A stretch of 64,000 nucleotides of DNA from Siccirubricoccus sp. G192 (lineage in GTDB: Bacteria; Pseudomonadota; Alphaproteobacteria; Acetobacterales; Acetobacteraceae): NCBI RefSeq assembly GCF_019084075.1, contig NZ_JAHREN010000001.1, positions 4,428,501 to 4,492,500 on the forward strand, given 5' to 3'. Shown here piece after piece: positions 25,909 to 34,064 of the stretch (the stretch's first letter is position 1; each line of letters begins with the position of its first letter). The notes beneath the pieces were generated by a model that searched no databases, had not been told where the DNA came from, and saw only the letters and a program-made list of their open reading frames with translations. Made by a program: the position numbers and the translations under genes.

Positions 25909-27342
25909 ATGGCAACCCGCATCCCGATCCGCCGCCGGCGGCGCACCAAGATCGTGGCAACGCTCGGCCCGGCCAGCGCCACGCCGGAGATGATCGAGCG
26001 GCTGTTCCGCGCCGGCGCCGATGTCTTCCGGCTGAATTTCAGCCATGGCACGCATGAGGACCATGCCGCCCGCATCGCCACCATCCGCGCGCTGGAGCAG
26101 AAGGTGGGCCGTCCGATCGGCATCCTGGCGGATGTGCAGGGGCCGAAGCTGCGCGTCGGGCAGTTCCGCGGCGGGCGGGTGCAGTTGCAGACAGGCCAGC
26201 CCTTCCGCCTCGACCTCAGTCCGACGCCGGGCGATGTGCGCCGCGTGCAATTGCCGCATCCCGAGATCATCCAGGCCGCGCAGATCGGCACTTCGCTGCT
26301 GCTCGATGACGGCAAGCTCCGGCTGCGCGTCACGCACCGGCGCGAGGACCATCTGGAGACCGAGATCGTGGTCGGCGGGCCGCTGTCCGACCGCAAGGGC
26401 GTGAACGTGCCGGATGTGGTGCTGCCGATCCCGGCGCTGACCGCGAAGGACCGCGCGGACCTGGCCTTCGTGCTGGAGATCGGCATTGAATATGTCGGCC
26501 TCAGCTTCGTGCAGCGGCCGGAGGACGTGGCGGAGGCCAAGGCGATCGCCGATGGCCGCGCGCTCATCATGGTGAAGCTGGAGAAGCCGCAGGCGCTCGA
26601 CAACCTCGATGCCATCATCGCGCTCACCGACTGCGTCATGGTGGCGCGCGGCGACCTCGGCGTGGAATTGCCGCCGGAGGAGGTGCCGCTGGCGCAGAAG
26701 CGCATCGTCCGCGCCGCCCGCGCGGCGGGACGGCCGGTGGTGGTCGCGACCCAGATGCTGGAGAGCATGATCGCCGCCCCCTCGCCGACGCGCGCCGAGG
26801 CTTCGGACGTGGCGACGGCGGTCTTCGACGGCGCCGATGCAGTGATGCTCTCGGCCGAAACCGCCGCCGGCCAATACCCCTATGAGGCGGTGAACATGAT
26901 GGACCGCATCGTGGCGCGGGTGGAGCAGGACCCGGGCTGGCGCCAGCTCACCGATGCGGCGCGGCCGGAGCCCGAGCCCTCCAGCGCCGGCGCCATCGCC
27001 GCCGCGGCGCGCCAGGTGGCGCATACCATCGGCGCCGAGGTCATCGCCACCTTCACCTCCACCGGCAGCACCACCTTGCGCGTCGCGCGGGAACGCCCGG
27101 ACTGCCCGATCCTCGGCCTCACCAGCAGCGAGGAGGCGGCGCGGCGGCTGGCCGTGGTCTGGGGCGTGCATCCGCTGATGACGCAGGAGCTGCATTCCAT
27201 GACCGATATGGTGGCCAAGGCGCTGCGCGCGGCACAGGCGGAGGGTTTCGCGGGCCGGGGCGAGGAGGTGGTGGTGACGGCCGGCGTGCCCTTCGGCACG
27301 CCGGGCACCACGAATGCGCTGCGGGTCGCCACGGTGAAGTAG
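25909..27342 (+). CDS. pyk: Pyruvate kinase
   Basis: 477 aa, full length. Signatures in order: TKIVATLGPAS, FRLNFSHGTHEDH, the B domain around residues 70-170, VKLEKPQALDNLDAII (catalytic Lys region), MVARGDLGVELP, and VATQMLESMI followed by AEASDVATAVFDGADAVMLS. It converts PEP and ADP to pyruvate and ATP. Beside glycerate 2-kinase it supplies the last step of glycerate use, with enolase supplied elsewhere. GGGAGA upstream supports ATG 25909. Confidence 0.95.
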   Translation: MATRIPIRRRRRTKIVATLGPASATPEMIERLFRAGADVFRLNFSHGTHEDHAARIATIRALEQKVGRPIGILADVQGPKLRVGQFRGGRVQLQTGQPFRLDLSPTPGDVRRVQLPHPEIIQAAQIGTSLLLDDGKLRLRVTHRREDHLETEIVVGGPLSDRKGVNVPDVVLPIPALTAKDRADLAFVLEIGIEYVGLSFVQRPEDVAEAKAIADGRALIMVKLEKPQALDNLDAIIALTDCVMVARGDLGVELPPEEVPLAQKRIVRAARAAGRPVVVATQMLESMIAAPSPTRAEASDVATAVFDGADAVMLSAETAAGQYPYEAVNMMDRIVARVEQDPGWRQLTDAARPEPEPSSAGAIAAAARQVAHTIGAEVIATFTSTGSTTLRVARERPDCPILGLTSSEEAARRLAVVWGVHPLMTQELHSMTDMVAKALRAAQAEGFAGRGEEVVVTAGVPFGTPGTTNALRVATVK

Positions 27343-27454
27343 GGCGGGCAACGCGGAACCGGCACCGGCGAGGCTCGGCAGGCTGCCGCCGCGACGCGCC
27401 TTGCCGAAGGCGCAGAGGACCGCCGTCTCACGGCGGCGCCGATACCGCGAAGGG

Positions 27455-27862
27455 TCAGGCCGGCGAGGCCAGCGGCTTGCCCTTCTCGACCACATAGGTG
27501 ATCGAGAGCTTGCTCGGCTTGTCGCCGCCCTTGGCGCTGTGCGGGGTTCCGGGCGGGATCTGGAATCCCTCGCCCGCGCGGACCTGCCTGTCGGGCTGGC
27601 CCTGGACCGAGATTTCCACGCCGCCTTCGAGGACATAGGCGGACTCGACGCCGGGATGGGTGTGCCGCGCCACGGTCGCACCCGCGGGGATCTCGACCAC
27701 CGCCAGCATGGCGACGTGCTTCTCGTCCAGGTCGGTGCTCTGGATAATCCTCCGGGAAGCCCCAGGGGTCTGGGCGGGCTGGGTCTGGGCATCCACCCGG
27801 GACGCCACCAGGCCGGTCGCGGCGCAGATGGCGCAGGCAGCGAAGCTTCTCCGTGACAGCAT
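27455..27862 (-). CDS. Exported cupin-domain protein
   Basis: 135 aa. A twin-arginine-like signal (MLSRRSFAACAICAATGL, cleavage near VDAQ) is followed by one cupin: AVVEIPAGATVARHTHPGVE, then YVLEGGVEI, then FQIPPGTPH. The metal ligands are His64, His66, Glu70 and a later His. It is periplasmic, with enzyme or sensor role unknown. AGGAGG nine bases before the ATG fixes the start. It is convergent with pyk. Confidence 0.88.
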   Translation of the reverse strand: MLSRRSFAACAICAATGLVASRVDAQTQPAQTPGASRRIIQSTDLDEKHVAMLAVVEIPAGATVARHTHPGVESAYVLEGGVEISVQGQPDRQVRAGEGFQIPPGTPHSAKGGDKPSKLSITYVVEKGKPLASPA

Positions 27863-28316
27863 GCGGACGACCTCCTGCGGCGGGGCCGATCCTCGCCGGC
27901 CCGGCGAGGCTATCATCCCGCGCCCCGGCTTGCGGTGGCGTGGCACCAGCCCGACATCACATCCGGTGGAAGCGCGGCGGGGCGATGATGCTTGCGCCCG
28001 CCGAGTGTTCTTGTTACGTTCTTTTCTTGCGCAACCCATGGCGGGAGGCACTCCCCGATGCACCGCCTCTTCACCCCACCGGAGACTGGCCGAGCTCCGT
28101 CCCGCATGGACGCGGCGTCCTCCCATGCCGCCCTGCCTGGCCCTGGCGGGCGCTGCCCAGGCCGGATTTGTCCGAAACCCTGTTCCGGCTGGCCAATCGG
28201 GTGCTGTGGCAGCGTCCGGAATGCCGGCCGCCGCCCGGCCTACCACGGCGGACCGGCCGGCTTCCGGTGAGCGGGGCCACCTGGCACCGCCACCTCGCCC
28301 CGCCATGAAGGGAGCG
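27863..28316. other. Non-coding gap
   Basis: 454 bases between two minus-strand genes. A T-rich patch (about 28005-28035, TGTTCTTGTTACGTTCTTTT) stands out and might be part of a promoter of the cupin gene. Open frames here have no start signals or recognisable protein. I see no repeat. Confidence 0.45.
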
Positions 28317-29391
28317 CTACTCTCCCTTGCCGGCGCGCTCCTTCGCCAGCAGCGCCCGCTTGCGCGGCACGCCCCAGCGATAGCCGGTGAGGTCGCCATT
28401 GCTGCCCACCACCCGGTGGCAGGGCACGGCCAGGGAGACGTGGTTCTGCGCGCAGGCCCGCGCCACCGCCCGCACCGCCCGCGGCGCGCCGATCGCCTCG
28501 GCCATCTGGCCATAGCTGCGGGTCTCGCCGAAGGGGATGGCCTGCAAGGCTTCCCAGACCCGCCGCTGGAAGGCGGTGCCGCGCAGGTCGAGCGGCAGGC
28601 TGAGCGCGGATTTCGGCTCCTCCAGGAATTCCACGACCTGGCGCATGGTCTCCGCCAGCGCTTCCGGCGCCGCTTCCACCCGCGCCTTCGGGAAGCGCCG
28701 CCGCAGGTCGCCTTCCAGCGCGGCAAAATCCTCGGCGAAGCCGATGAAGCAGACGCCGGCCTCGGTCGCCCCGACCAACAGGGGCCCGAGCGCGCTTTCG
28801 GCGGTGGCGGTGCGGATCACCTCGCCCTCGCCGCCGCGCCGGGCGGCGCCGGGGGTCATGCCGAGCACCCGGCCCGGCGCCTCATAGACCCGGCTCTCGC
28901 TGCCATAGCCGGCGCCGGCCACGGCTTCGGCCACGCGCTCGCCCGCCGCCAGCGAGGCCTGCAACCGCCGCGCCCGGACCGATTCGGCATAGCTGCGCGG
29001 CGTGACGCCGGTGATCTCGCGAAACAGCCGCAGGAAATGATGCCGGGCATAGCCGGCGCGGTCGGCCAGGCTGGCCAGGGAGGGGATGCTCTCGGAAGCC
29101 TCGATCATGGCGCAGGCGGCCTCGATGGCGGCGGCATGGATGCCGGCGCGCTCGCCCTTGGGGTCGCAGCGCTTGCAGGCGCGGAAGCCATCCGCCTCGG
29201 CCGCCGGGACATCGGGATAGAAGCGCACGTTGCGCCGGAGCGGCGGGCGGGCGGGGCAGCCGGGCCGGCAATAGACCCCCCTGGGTCGTGACCGCGTAGA
29301 GGAAGGGGCCGCAGTCGGGCATGGGGTTGCGGGAAAGCAGCGCCGCCCAGCGGGCCGCTTCGGGATCGGGCATGGGAGGGAGGTTCGACAT
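28317..29391 (-). CDS. ada: Ada: methylphosphotriester/O6-methylguanine-DNA methyltransferase and AraC regulator, frameshifted at 29276-29281
   Basis: Three domains in order: the zinc Ada domain (GVYCRPGCPARPPLRRN, then FRACKRCDP, with the four Cys), an AraC helix-turn-helix (ITGVTPRSYAESVRARRLQ), and the MGMT domain with the acceptor site AVPCHRVVGSNG. The first 35 or so residues are in another frame. Removing one of six C at 29276-29281 gives FLYAVTTQGVYCRPG and a 357-aa protein. It repairs alkylated DNA and, once methylated at its N-terminal Cys, activates its own regulon. TTGAGGCC precedes ATG 29391. Confidence 0.87.
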
Positions 29392-29474
29392 GGCCTCAAT
29401 CTGCTGCGCCGCCGGGCCGCCCGCCATCCGCGGGTTGCGGCGATGTGGCGCCCGAACCTGATGCTTTCCGGCGC

Positions 29475-30065
29475 TCAGGTGACGTCGCCTTCCGCCTTGC
29501 GGCGCAGCTCACGCAGCCGGGTGGCGCCGCCGGGCATCTTCGGGTTGATCGCCAGCGCCGCCTCCAGGCTGCGCAGCGCCGCGGCGGCATCGCCCGCCTC
29601 CTCCTGCAGGGCCGCGAGGCTGAGCAGCGCGGCCCAGTGCCGGGGCTCCAGCCGCAGCGCCTCCTGCAGGTCGCGCGCCGCCGCCGCCAGGTCGCCGGTC
29701 CTGGCATTGGCCTGGGCGCGGAGGTGCCAGGCCTCGGGGAATTCCGGGGCGAGGGTGATGGCGGCGTCGAAATCCTCCAGCGCCTCGCCGGGCAATTGCG
29801 CCTCCATGTTGCGCATCCCGCGGCGGAGCAGCAGCCCGACCGCCGGGGTGGCGCCCTGCGACCAGAGCTGGCGGATGCGGCCCTCGACCAGCGCGGCGCC
29901 GGCCTCGTCGGGCGCGGCTTGCAGCGCCTCGAAGGCTCGGTCGAGTTCCAGCCGCCGCGCCTCGGCGCCGCGCGGGGCGGCGGCGCGCGGCGTCGCGGGA
30001 TGCGGAGATTGGGCCTCAGCGGCCAGGGGCAGCAGCAGGAGCGGGAGGGCGATCAGCCGGCGCAT
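29475..30065 (-). CDS. Exported TPR-repeat protein
   Basis: 196 aa with a signal peptide (MRRLIALPLLLLPLAAEAQ). Three TPR units follow from about residue 80, with the usual W, LG/A, Y/F, A, P spacing (ALEDFDAAITLAPEFPEAW, DLQEALRLEPRHWAALL, SLEAALAINPKMP). It is a periplasmic protein-protein scaffold, partner unknown. No clear ribosome-binding site precedes ATG 30065, though the signal peptide makes this start reasonable. Confidence 0.8.
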   Translation of the reverse strand: MRRLIALPLLLLPLAAEAQSPHPATPRAAAPRGAEARRLELDRAFEALQAAPDEAGAALVEGRIRQLWSQGATPAVGLLLRRGMRNMEAQLPGEALEDFDAAITLAPEFPEAWHLRAQANARTGDLAAAARDLQEALRLEPRHWAALLSLAALQEEAGDAAAALRSLEAALAINPKMPGGATRLRELRRKAEGDVT

Positions 30066-30162
30066 GGAGGGAAGGTCGGGCGGCCGGGGCGGGCTGGCAA
30101 GGGCCGGAACCATCCGGCCCGCCCCGGCGCGCATTACGCCGAGGCGGACCGCCCTGGCACCC

Positions 30163-30222
30163 TGGCATCTCCGGCCCGATTCAGACCTCCGGGCCATGCG
30201 GCCCTGCGGTCATCGGGCCGCT
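30163..30222 (-). repeat. Family A intergenic repeat, copy 2 of a tandem pair
   Basis: A 60-bp unit, near identical to the adjoining 30223-30282 (two differences: C/T at one inner position and the last bases). On the minus strand it contains CGGCCCGATGACCGCAGGGC and GGAGGTCTGAATCGGGCC. The same sequence occurs at 33986 and 38443. Confidence 0.85.
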
Positions 30223-30282
30223 TGGCATCTCCGGCCCGATTCAGATCTCCGGGCCATGCGGCCCTGCGGTCATCGGGCCGGC
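30223..30282 (-). repeat. Family A intergenic repeat, copy 1, abutting the SnoaL-like gene stop
   Basis: Read on the minus strand, the unit starts directly after the TGA of the SnoaL-like gene (30285-30283): TGA then GCCGGCCCGATGACC. It includes palindromic halves (GGGCC...GGCCC), so it can fold in RNA. Confidence 0.85.
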
Positions 30283-30651
30283 TCAGCCGGCTGGCGAAGG
30301 CTGGTCGAGGAAGCCGGTGACGCGCGCCAGCCTTCCCTCGGCATCCAGGGTCGCGAAATCGGTGCCATGGGCGATGGGCGCGCCGCCCTCGGGCGCCAGG
30401 CTCCAGGAGAAGCGCAGGTTCCCGCCATGCCCGTCCGGCGTGCCCGCCAGGCTGAAGCGGTGGCCGGGGAATTGGGTGCGGGCGGCGGCGATCATCGCCT
30501 CGATGCCGTCATGCCCCTCACCCGCCATCAGCGGATCGGCGTAGCGCGCGTCGCTCGCCCAGAGTTCGGCGATGCCGGCGCGGCGGCGGGCGGCATCGCC
30601 CTCGTTCCAGATCGCCAGGTAGCGTTGCGCGATGTCGTGGTGGCGGCTCAT
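30283..30651 (-). CDS. SnoaL-like / NTF2-fold polyketide-cyclase-type protein
   Basis: 122 aa with the small alpha+beta barrel pattern: RYLAIWNEGDAARRRAGIAEL, then YADPLMAGEGHDGIEAMI. Proteins of this type bind or isomerise small hydrophobic molecules. AAGGAG precedes ATG 30651. The gene is divergent from an XRE regulator and ends on a repeat element. Confidence 0.78.
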   Translation of the reverse strand: MSRHHDIAQRYLAIWNEGDAARRRAGIAELWASDARYADPLMAGEGHDGIEAMIAAARTQFPGHRFSLAGTPDGHGGNLRFSWSLAPEGGAPIAHGTDFATLDAEGRLARVTGFLDQPSPAG

Positions 30652-30727
30652 CCTCGGATCTCCTTGTCTGCGCACCGGCACGTCGCCCGGTGCGGCGCGA
30701 AAATGGCCAGCCCGGCGGCCCCGGTCG

Positions 30728-30744
30728 ATTACTCCGGAGGTAAT
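30728..30744. promoter_or_regulatory. Possible operator: ATTAC-N7-GTAAT dyad
   Basis: A dyad with 5-bp perfect arms in the 128-base divergent region between the SnoaL-like and XRE genes. Its position fits a binding site for the XRE protein encoded next to it. Not demonstrated: the arms are short. Confidence 0.4.
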
Positions 30745-30779
30745 GGAACCCGGCTCGCCGCGCGGTGTATCGAGGCCGC

Positions 30780-31568
30780 ATGAGCGCCGCCGCCTCCCTT
30801 CCCGTCGGAAACCTGCTCCGCGAATGGCGCCAGCGCCGGCGGCGGAGCCAGCTCGACCTTGCCTCCGACGCCGCAATCTCGACCCGGCATCTCAGCTTCA
30901 TCGAGACCGGTCGGGCGCAGCCGAGCCGGGCGATGCTGCTCCGCCTCGCCGAGCATCTGGAACTGCCGCTGCGGGCGCGCAACACGCTGCTCACCGCGGG
31001 TGGCTTCGCGGCCAGCTATCCCGAACGCCCGCTCGATGTTCCCGCCATGGAACCGGCGCGCCGCGCGGTCGAGCTCGTGCTGCGCGGGCATGAGCCCTTC
31101 CCGGCCCTGGCGGTGGACCGGCACTGGAACCTGGTGCTGGCGAATGCGGCGGTGGCGCCGCTGCTCGCCGGCGTGGCGCCCGGGCTGCTGGCGCCGCCGG
31201 TGAACGTGCTGCGCCTCAGCCTGCATCCGGAGGGGATGGCGCCGCGGATCGAGAATCTCGGCGAATGGCGCGGCCACCTGCTGGAGCGCCTGCGCCAGCA
31301 GATCGCGGCCAGCGCCGATCCGGTGCTCGATGCGCTGCTGGCCGAGCTGGAGGCCTATCCCGGCCGGGCCAGCGCCGCGCCGCGCGACGACCTGGCCGGT
31401 GTCGCCGTGCCGCTGCGGCTGCGGGATGGCGGCGGCCGCCTGCTGTCGTTCCTCAGCACCACGACGGTCTTCGGCACGCCGATCGACGTGACCCTCTCGG
31501 AACTCATGCTGGAGAGCTTCTTCCCGGCGGATGACGCCACCCGCCTGGCCCTCGGCGGTGGCCGCTGA
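30780..31568 (+). CDS. XRE-family transcriptional regulator with MmyB-like ligand domain
   Basis: 262 aa. The N-terminal helix-turn-helix (about residues 10-65: REWRQRRRRSQLDLASDAAI then STRHLSFIETGRAQPSR) is followed by an MmyB-type ligand-binding domain (ALAVDRHWNLVLANAAVAPL, then NLGEWRGHLLERLRQQ). Regulators of this kind bind fatty acids or other hydrophobic ligands and usually control a neighbouring oxidoreductase or small-molecule gene. Here the divergent SnoaL-like gene is the likely target. Confidence 0.88.
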   Translation: MSAAASLPVGNLLREWRQRRRRSQLDLASDAAISTRHLSFIETGRAQPSRAMLLRLAEHLELPLRARNTLLTAGGFAASYPERPLDVPAMEPARRAVELVLRGHEPFPALAVDRHWNLVLANAAVAPLLAGVAPGLLAPPVNVLRLSLHPEGMAPRIENLGEWRGHLLERLRQQIAASADPVLDALLAELEAYPGRASAAPRDDLAGVAVPLRLRDGGGRLLSFLSTTTVFGTPIDVTLSELMLESFFPADDATRLALGGGR

Positions 31569-31587
31569 GATGGTGCGCCGCGCGGCC

Positions 31588-31692
31588 CTACAGCGGCGTG
31601 CCGAATTGATGGTTCGGCACGCCGCTGTAGCCTGTTGTTTGCAGAGCGGATTCACGCCTCCGGGCGGTTCCGCCCTGCGGCGATCCGCTCTA
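31588..31692 (+). repeat. Family B 105-bp palindromic repeat, intergenic copy
   Basis: First hairpin: CTACAGCGGCGTGCCGAA (31588-31605) pairs perfectly over 18 bp with 31613-31630 around the loop TTGATGG. Second hairpin: AGAGCGGAT (31643-31651) pairs with ATCCGCTCT (31683-31691). A copy with only four mismatches sits at 51597-51701. It lies between the XRE gene and the convergent Bug gene and overlaps the Bug gene's TAG stop (31692-31690). With CCTGTTGTTT after the first stem it could act as a terminator. Confidence 0.92.
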
Positions 31693-32697
31693 ACGCCCCA
31701 GCCGCAGCCCCGCGCGCGCCACGATGTCGCGGAATTTCGCCAGCTCCGCCGCCAGGAATTCGCGCGTCTCCTCCGGCGAGCGCGGCGGCGCCGGGTCCAC
31801 CCCGGCCGCGGCCAGGCGCTGCGCCACGGCGGGGTCGGCCAGGGTCTCCCGCACCGCCGCGTTGATCCGCACGGTGAGGGCGGGCGGCATCCCCTTCGGC
31901 CCGAACAGGATGTTCCAGGTGGTGACCTCGAAGCCCTTGAGCCCCGACTCGTCCAGGGTCGGCATGTCAGGAAACAGCGGATGCCGCTCGCGCGAGGTGA
32001 CGGCCAGGCCGCGCGAGAGCCCGTCGCGGATATGCGCGGCGGTTGAGGCCAGCACCTCCAGCGAATACTCGACCTCGCCCTTGGCCAGCGCCTCCATCAC
32101 CGCGGAGCCGCCGCGATAGGGCACATGCTCGGCCGACATGCCGCCGGCCGCCATCTTCATGTATTCGCCCGTGAGATGCCCGACCCCGCCGGCGCCGGAG
32201 GTGGCCCAGGAATAGCGGCCCGGCGCCGCCTTCACCGCGGCGATCAACTCCTGCGCCGTCTGCCAACGGGAGGCCGCCGGCACCACCAGCACCAGGGGCC
32301 CGCCGCCGACCATGGCGATGCTGGTGAAATCCTCCACCGGGTCATAGGGGGTCTGGGCCGGCAGCGCCGCCGGATTGGTGGCATGCGAGGAGGCGGTGCC
32401 GAGCAGCAGCGTATGGCCATCCGCCGGCCGGTGCCGCACCCATTCGCTGCCCACCGCGCCGCCCGCGCCGCCGCGGTTCTCCACCACGATCCGGGCGGCG
32501 GGGCCGAGCCGCGGCGCCAGCCGCTCCGCCAGGACCCGGGCGGCGATATCGGTGGAGCCGCCGGCCAGGAAAGGCACCACCAGGGTGATGGTGCGGTCCG
32601 GCCAGGCGGCGGGCTGCGCCCGGGCAGGGCGGATCAGGGCGGGGCGGGCCAGAGCCGCGGCGCCGGCAAGCAGCAGGAGGCGGCGGGGCAGGGTCAT
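31690..32697 (-). CDS. Bug-family tripartite tricarboxylate transporter substrate-binding protein
   Basis: 335 aa. Signal peptide: MTLPRRLLLLAGAAALARPALI with Arg pair, cleavage near ARAQ. Bug signatures: ITLVVPFLAGGSTDIAAR, IVVENRGGAGGAVGS, HVPYRGGSAVMEAL and DMPTLDESGLKGFE. A periplasmic receptor for a carboxylate. AAGGA eight bases before ATG 32697 supports the start. The TAG stop is formed by the end of the family B repeat, which may have altered the last residues. Confidence 0.9.
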   Translation of the reverse strand: MTLPRRLLLLAGAAALARPALIRPARAQPAAWPDRTITLVVPFLAGGSTDIAARVLAERLAPRLGPAARIVVENRGGAGGAVGSEWVRHRPADGHTLLLGTASSHATNPAALPAQTPYDPVEDFTSIAMVGGGPLVLVVPAASRWQTAQELIAAVKAAPGRYSWATSGAGGVGHLTGEYMKMAAGGMSAEHVPYRGGSAVMEALAKGEVEYSLEVLASTAAHIRDGLSRGLAVTSRERHPLFPDMPTLDESGLKGFEVTTWNILFGPKGMPPALTVRINAAVRETLADPAVAQRLAAAGVDPAPPRSPEETREFLAAELAKFRDIVARAGLRLGR

Positions 32698-32893
32698 GCG
32701 CGGGTCCTTGGATCGGGGGGCGCGGACCCTAGAACATGATCGCCGCGGCCAGAAGCGGCCATGCTCCGGGCCTGCCGCGGCAGGGGCGCTGCATGCCCGG
32801 GCCGGTTGCGGCAACGGCATTTCGTGCCGGTCGCGGCACCAAGCCGCGCCTCATGCGTTCGCATCGCCGCTGCCCCTTCCCCTGGAGACGGCC

Positions 32894-33988
32894 ATGCCGG
32901 CGGACCGCAAACCCAGTGCCCTTCTTGCCACCGCGCTCGCCGCCACCGGCCTGCTGCTGGCCAGCTTCGGCCGCCGCTCCGCCCCCGCCCGGACAGAGTC
33001 AGGCCACCCCTCCAGGGGACATGGCGCGCAGGACCGGGCCCGGGCGCGCGAGCCCGGCCGCGGCCGCAACGCGGATGCCCCGAGCGAGATTCCGGCCCGC
33101 GGCTGGTGGGACATCCTGAAGCGCACCGCCGCCGAGGTGTCCAACGACCGGGTGCTGACCGAGGCCGCCGGCGTCACCTTCTATGGCCTGCTGGCGCTGT
33201 TCCCGGCGCTGGCGGCGCTGATCTCGTTCTACGGGCTCTTCGCCGAACCCGCGACCATCTCCGAACATCTGGCGACGCTCTCCGCGGTGGTGCCCGGCGG
33301 CGGCATGGAGATCATCGAGGAACAGGTGAAGCGCATCACCAGCAAGGGCGGCGGCACGCTGGGCCTCAGTGCCCTCATCGGCCTCGCCACCTCGCTCTGG
33401 AGCGCCAACCAGGCGAGCAAGGCGATCGTCGATGCGCTGAACGTCGTCTATGACGAGCGGGAGACGCGCGGCTTCTTCCGCCGGCTGGCGATCACCATGG
33501 CCTTCACCCTGGGCGGCATCCTGTTCATCCTGGTGGCGATGCTGGGGGTGGTGGTGCTGCCCGTCGTGCTGCAATTCGTCGGCCTCCCGAGCAGCGCGGA
33601 ATGGCTGCTGAGCCTGGCCCGCTGGCCGGTGCTGCTGGCCGCCATCGGCCTGTTCCTGGCCTTCCTCTATCGCTACGGACCGAACCGCGACCGCGCGAAA
33701 TGGCGCTGGATCTCCTGGGGCAGCGCCACCGCCGCGGTGCTCTGGGCGATCGGCTCGCTCGGCTTCTCCTGGTACGTGTCGAATTTCGGCAATTACAACG
33801 AGACCTACGGCTCGCTCGGCGCCGTCATCGGCTTCATGACCTGGATCTGGCTCTCGGCCACCATCGTGCTGGCGGGGGCGGAGCTGGATGCGGAGATGGA
33901 GCACCAGACGGCCCGCGACACCACTACCGGCCCGGAACGACCGATGGGCACGCGCGGCGCCCGGATGGCGGATACGGTGGCAAGCTGA
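32894..33988 (+). CDS. YihY/UPF0761 inner-membrane protein
   Basis: 364 aa. A variable, charged N-terminus (residues 30-70) precedes the core: LTEAAGVTFYGLLALFPALAALISFYGLF, SLWSANQASKAIVDALNVVYDE, and four to five further hydrophobic helices with WISWGSATAAVLWAIGSLGF and GAVIGFMTWIWLSATIVLAG AELDAEMEHQT. These match the full YihY family, once misnamed ribonuclease BN; its function is unproved. GGAG precedes ATG 32894. The stop is directly followed by a family A repeat. Confidence 0.88.
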   Translation: MPADRKPSALLATALAATGLLLASFGRRSAPARTESGHPSRGHGAQDRARAREPGRGRNADAPSEIPARGWWDILKRTAAEVSNDRVLTEAAGVTFYGLLALFPALAALISFYGLFAEPATISEHLATLSAVVPGGGMEIIEEQVKRITSKGGGTLGLSALIGLATSLWSANQASKAIVDALNVVYDERETRGFFRRLAITMAFTLGGILFILVAMLGVVVLPVVLQFVGLPSSAEWLLSLARWPVLLAAIGLFLAFLYRYGPNRDRAKWRWISWGSATAAVLWAIGSLGFSWYVSNFGNYNETYGSLGAVIGFMTWIWLSATIVLAGAELDAEMEHQTARDTTTGPERPMGTRGARMADTVAS

Positions 33989-34048
33989 GTCGGCCCGATG
34001 ACCGCAGGGCCACTGGGCCCGGAGGTCTGAATCGGTCCGAGGATACCA
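33986..34048 (+). repeat. Family A intergenic repeat between convergent genes
   Basis: Begins on the TGA of the YihY gene: TGAGTCGGCCCGATGACC, then GGAGGTCTGAATCGGTCCG and GGATACCA. The likeness to the 38443 copy extends beyond 34048 towards GGCGGCTTTCA, whose TCA is the stop of the convergent glcF gene (34065-34067). Confidence 0.85.
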
Positions 34049-34064
34049 GGCGCCGCGGCGGCTT

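Noticed and set aside
27397-27437. Terminator between pyk and the cupin gene
   Set aside because: Small hairpins exist (GCGCCTT/AAGGCGC and CCGCCG/CGGCGG), but there is no T tract and such hairpins are common by chance at this GC content.
24169-27792. A 1207-codon open frame on the minus strand
   Set aside because: It is antisense to glycerate kinase and pyruvate kinase, which have complete catalytic motifs.
30163-30282. Possible short CRISPR array (two 60-bp units)
   Set aside because: The units are directly adjacent without spacers and the same unit is found singly elsewhere; it is a dispersed intergenic repeat.
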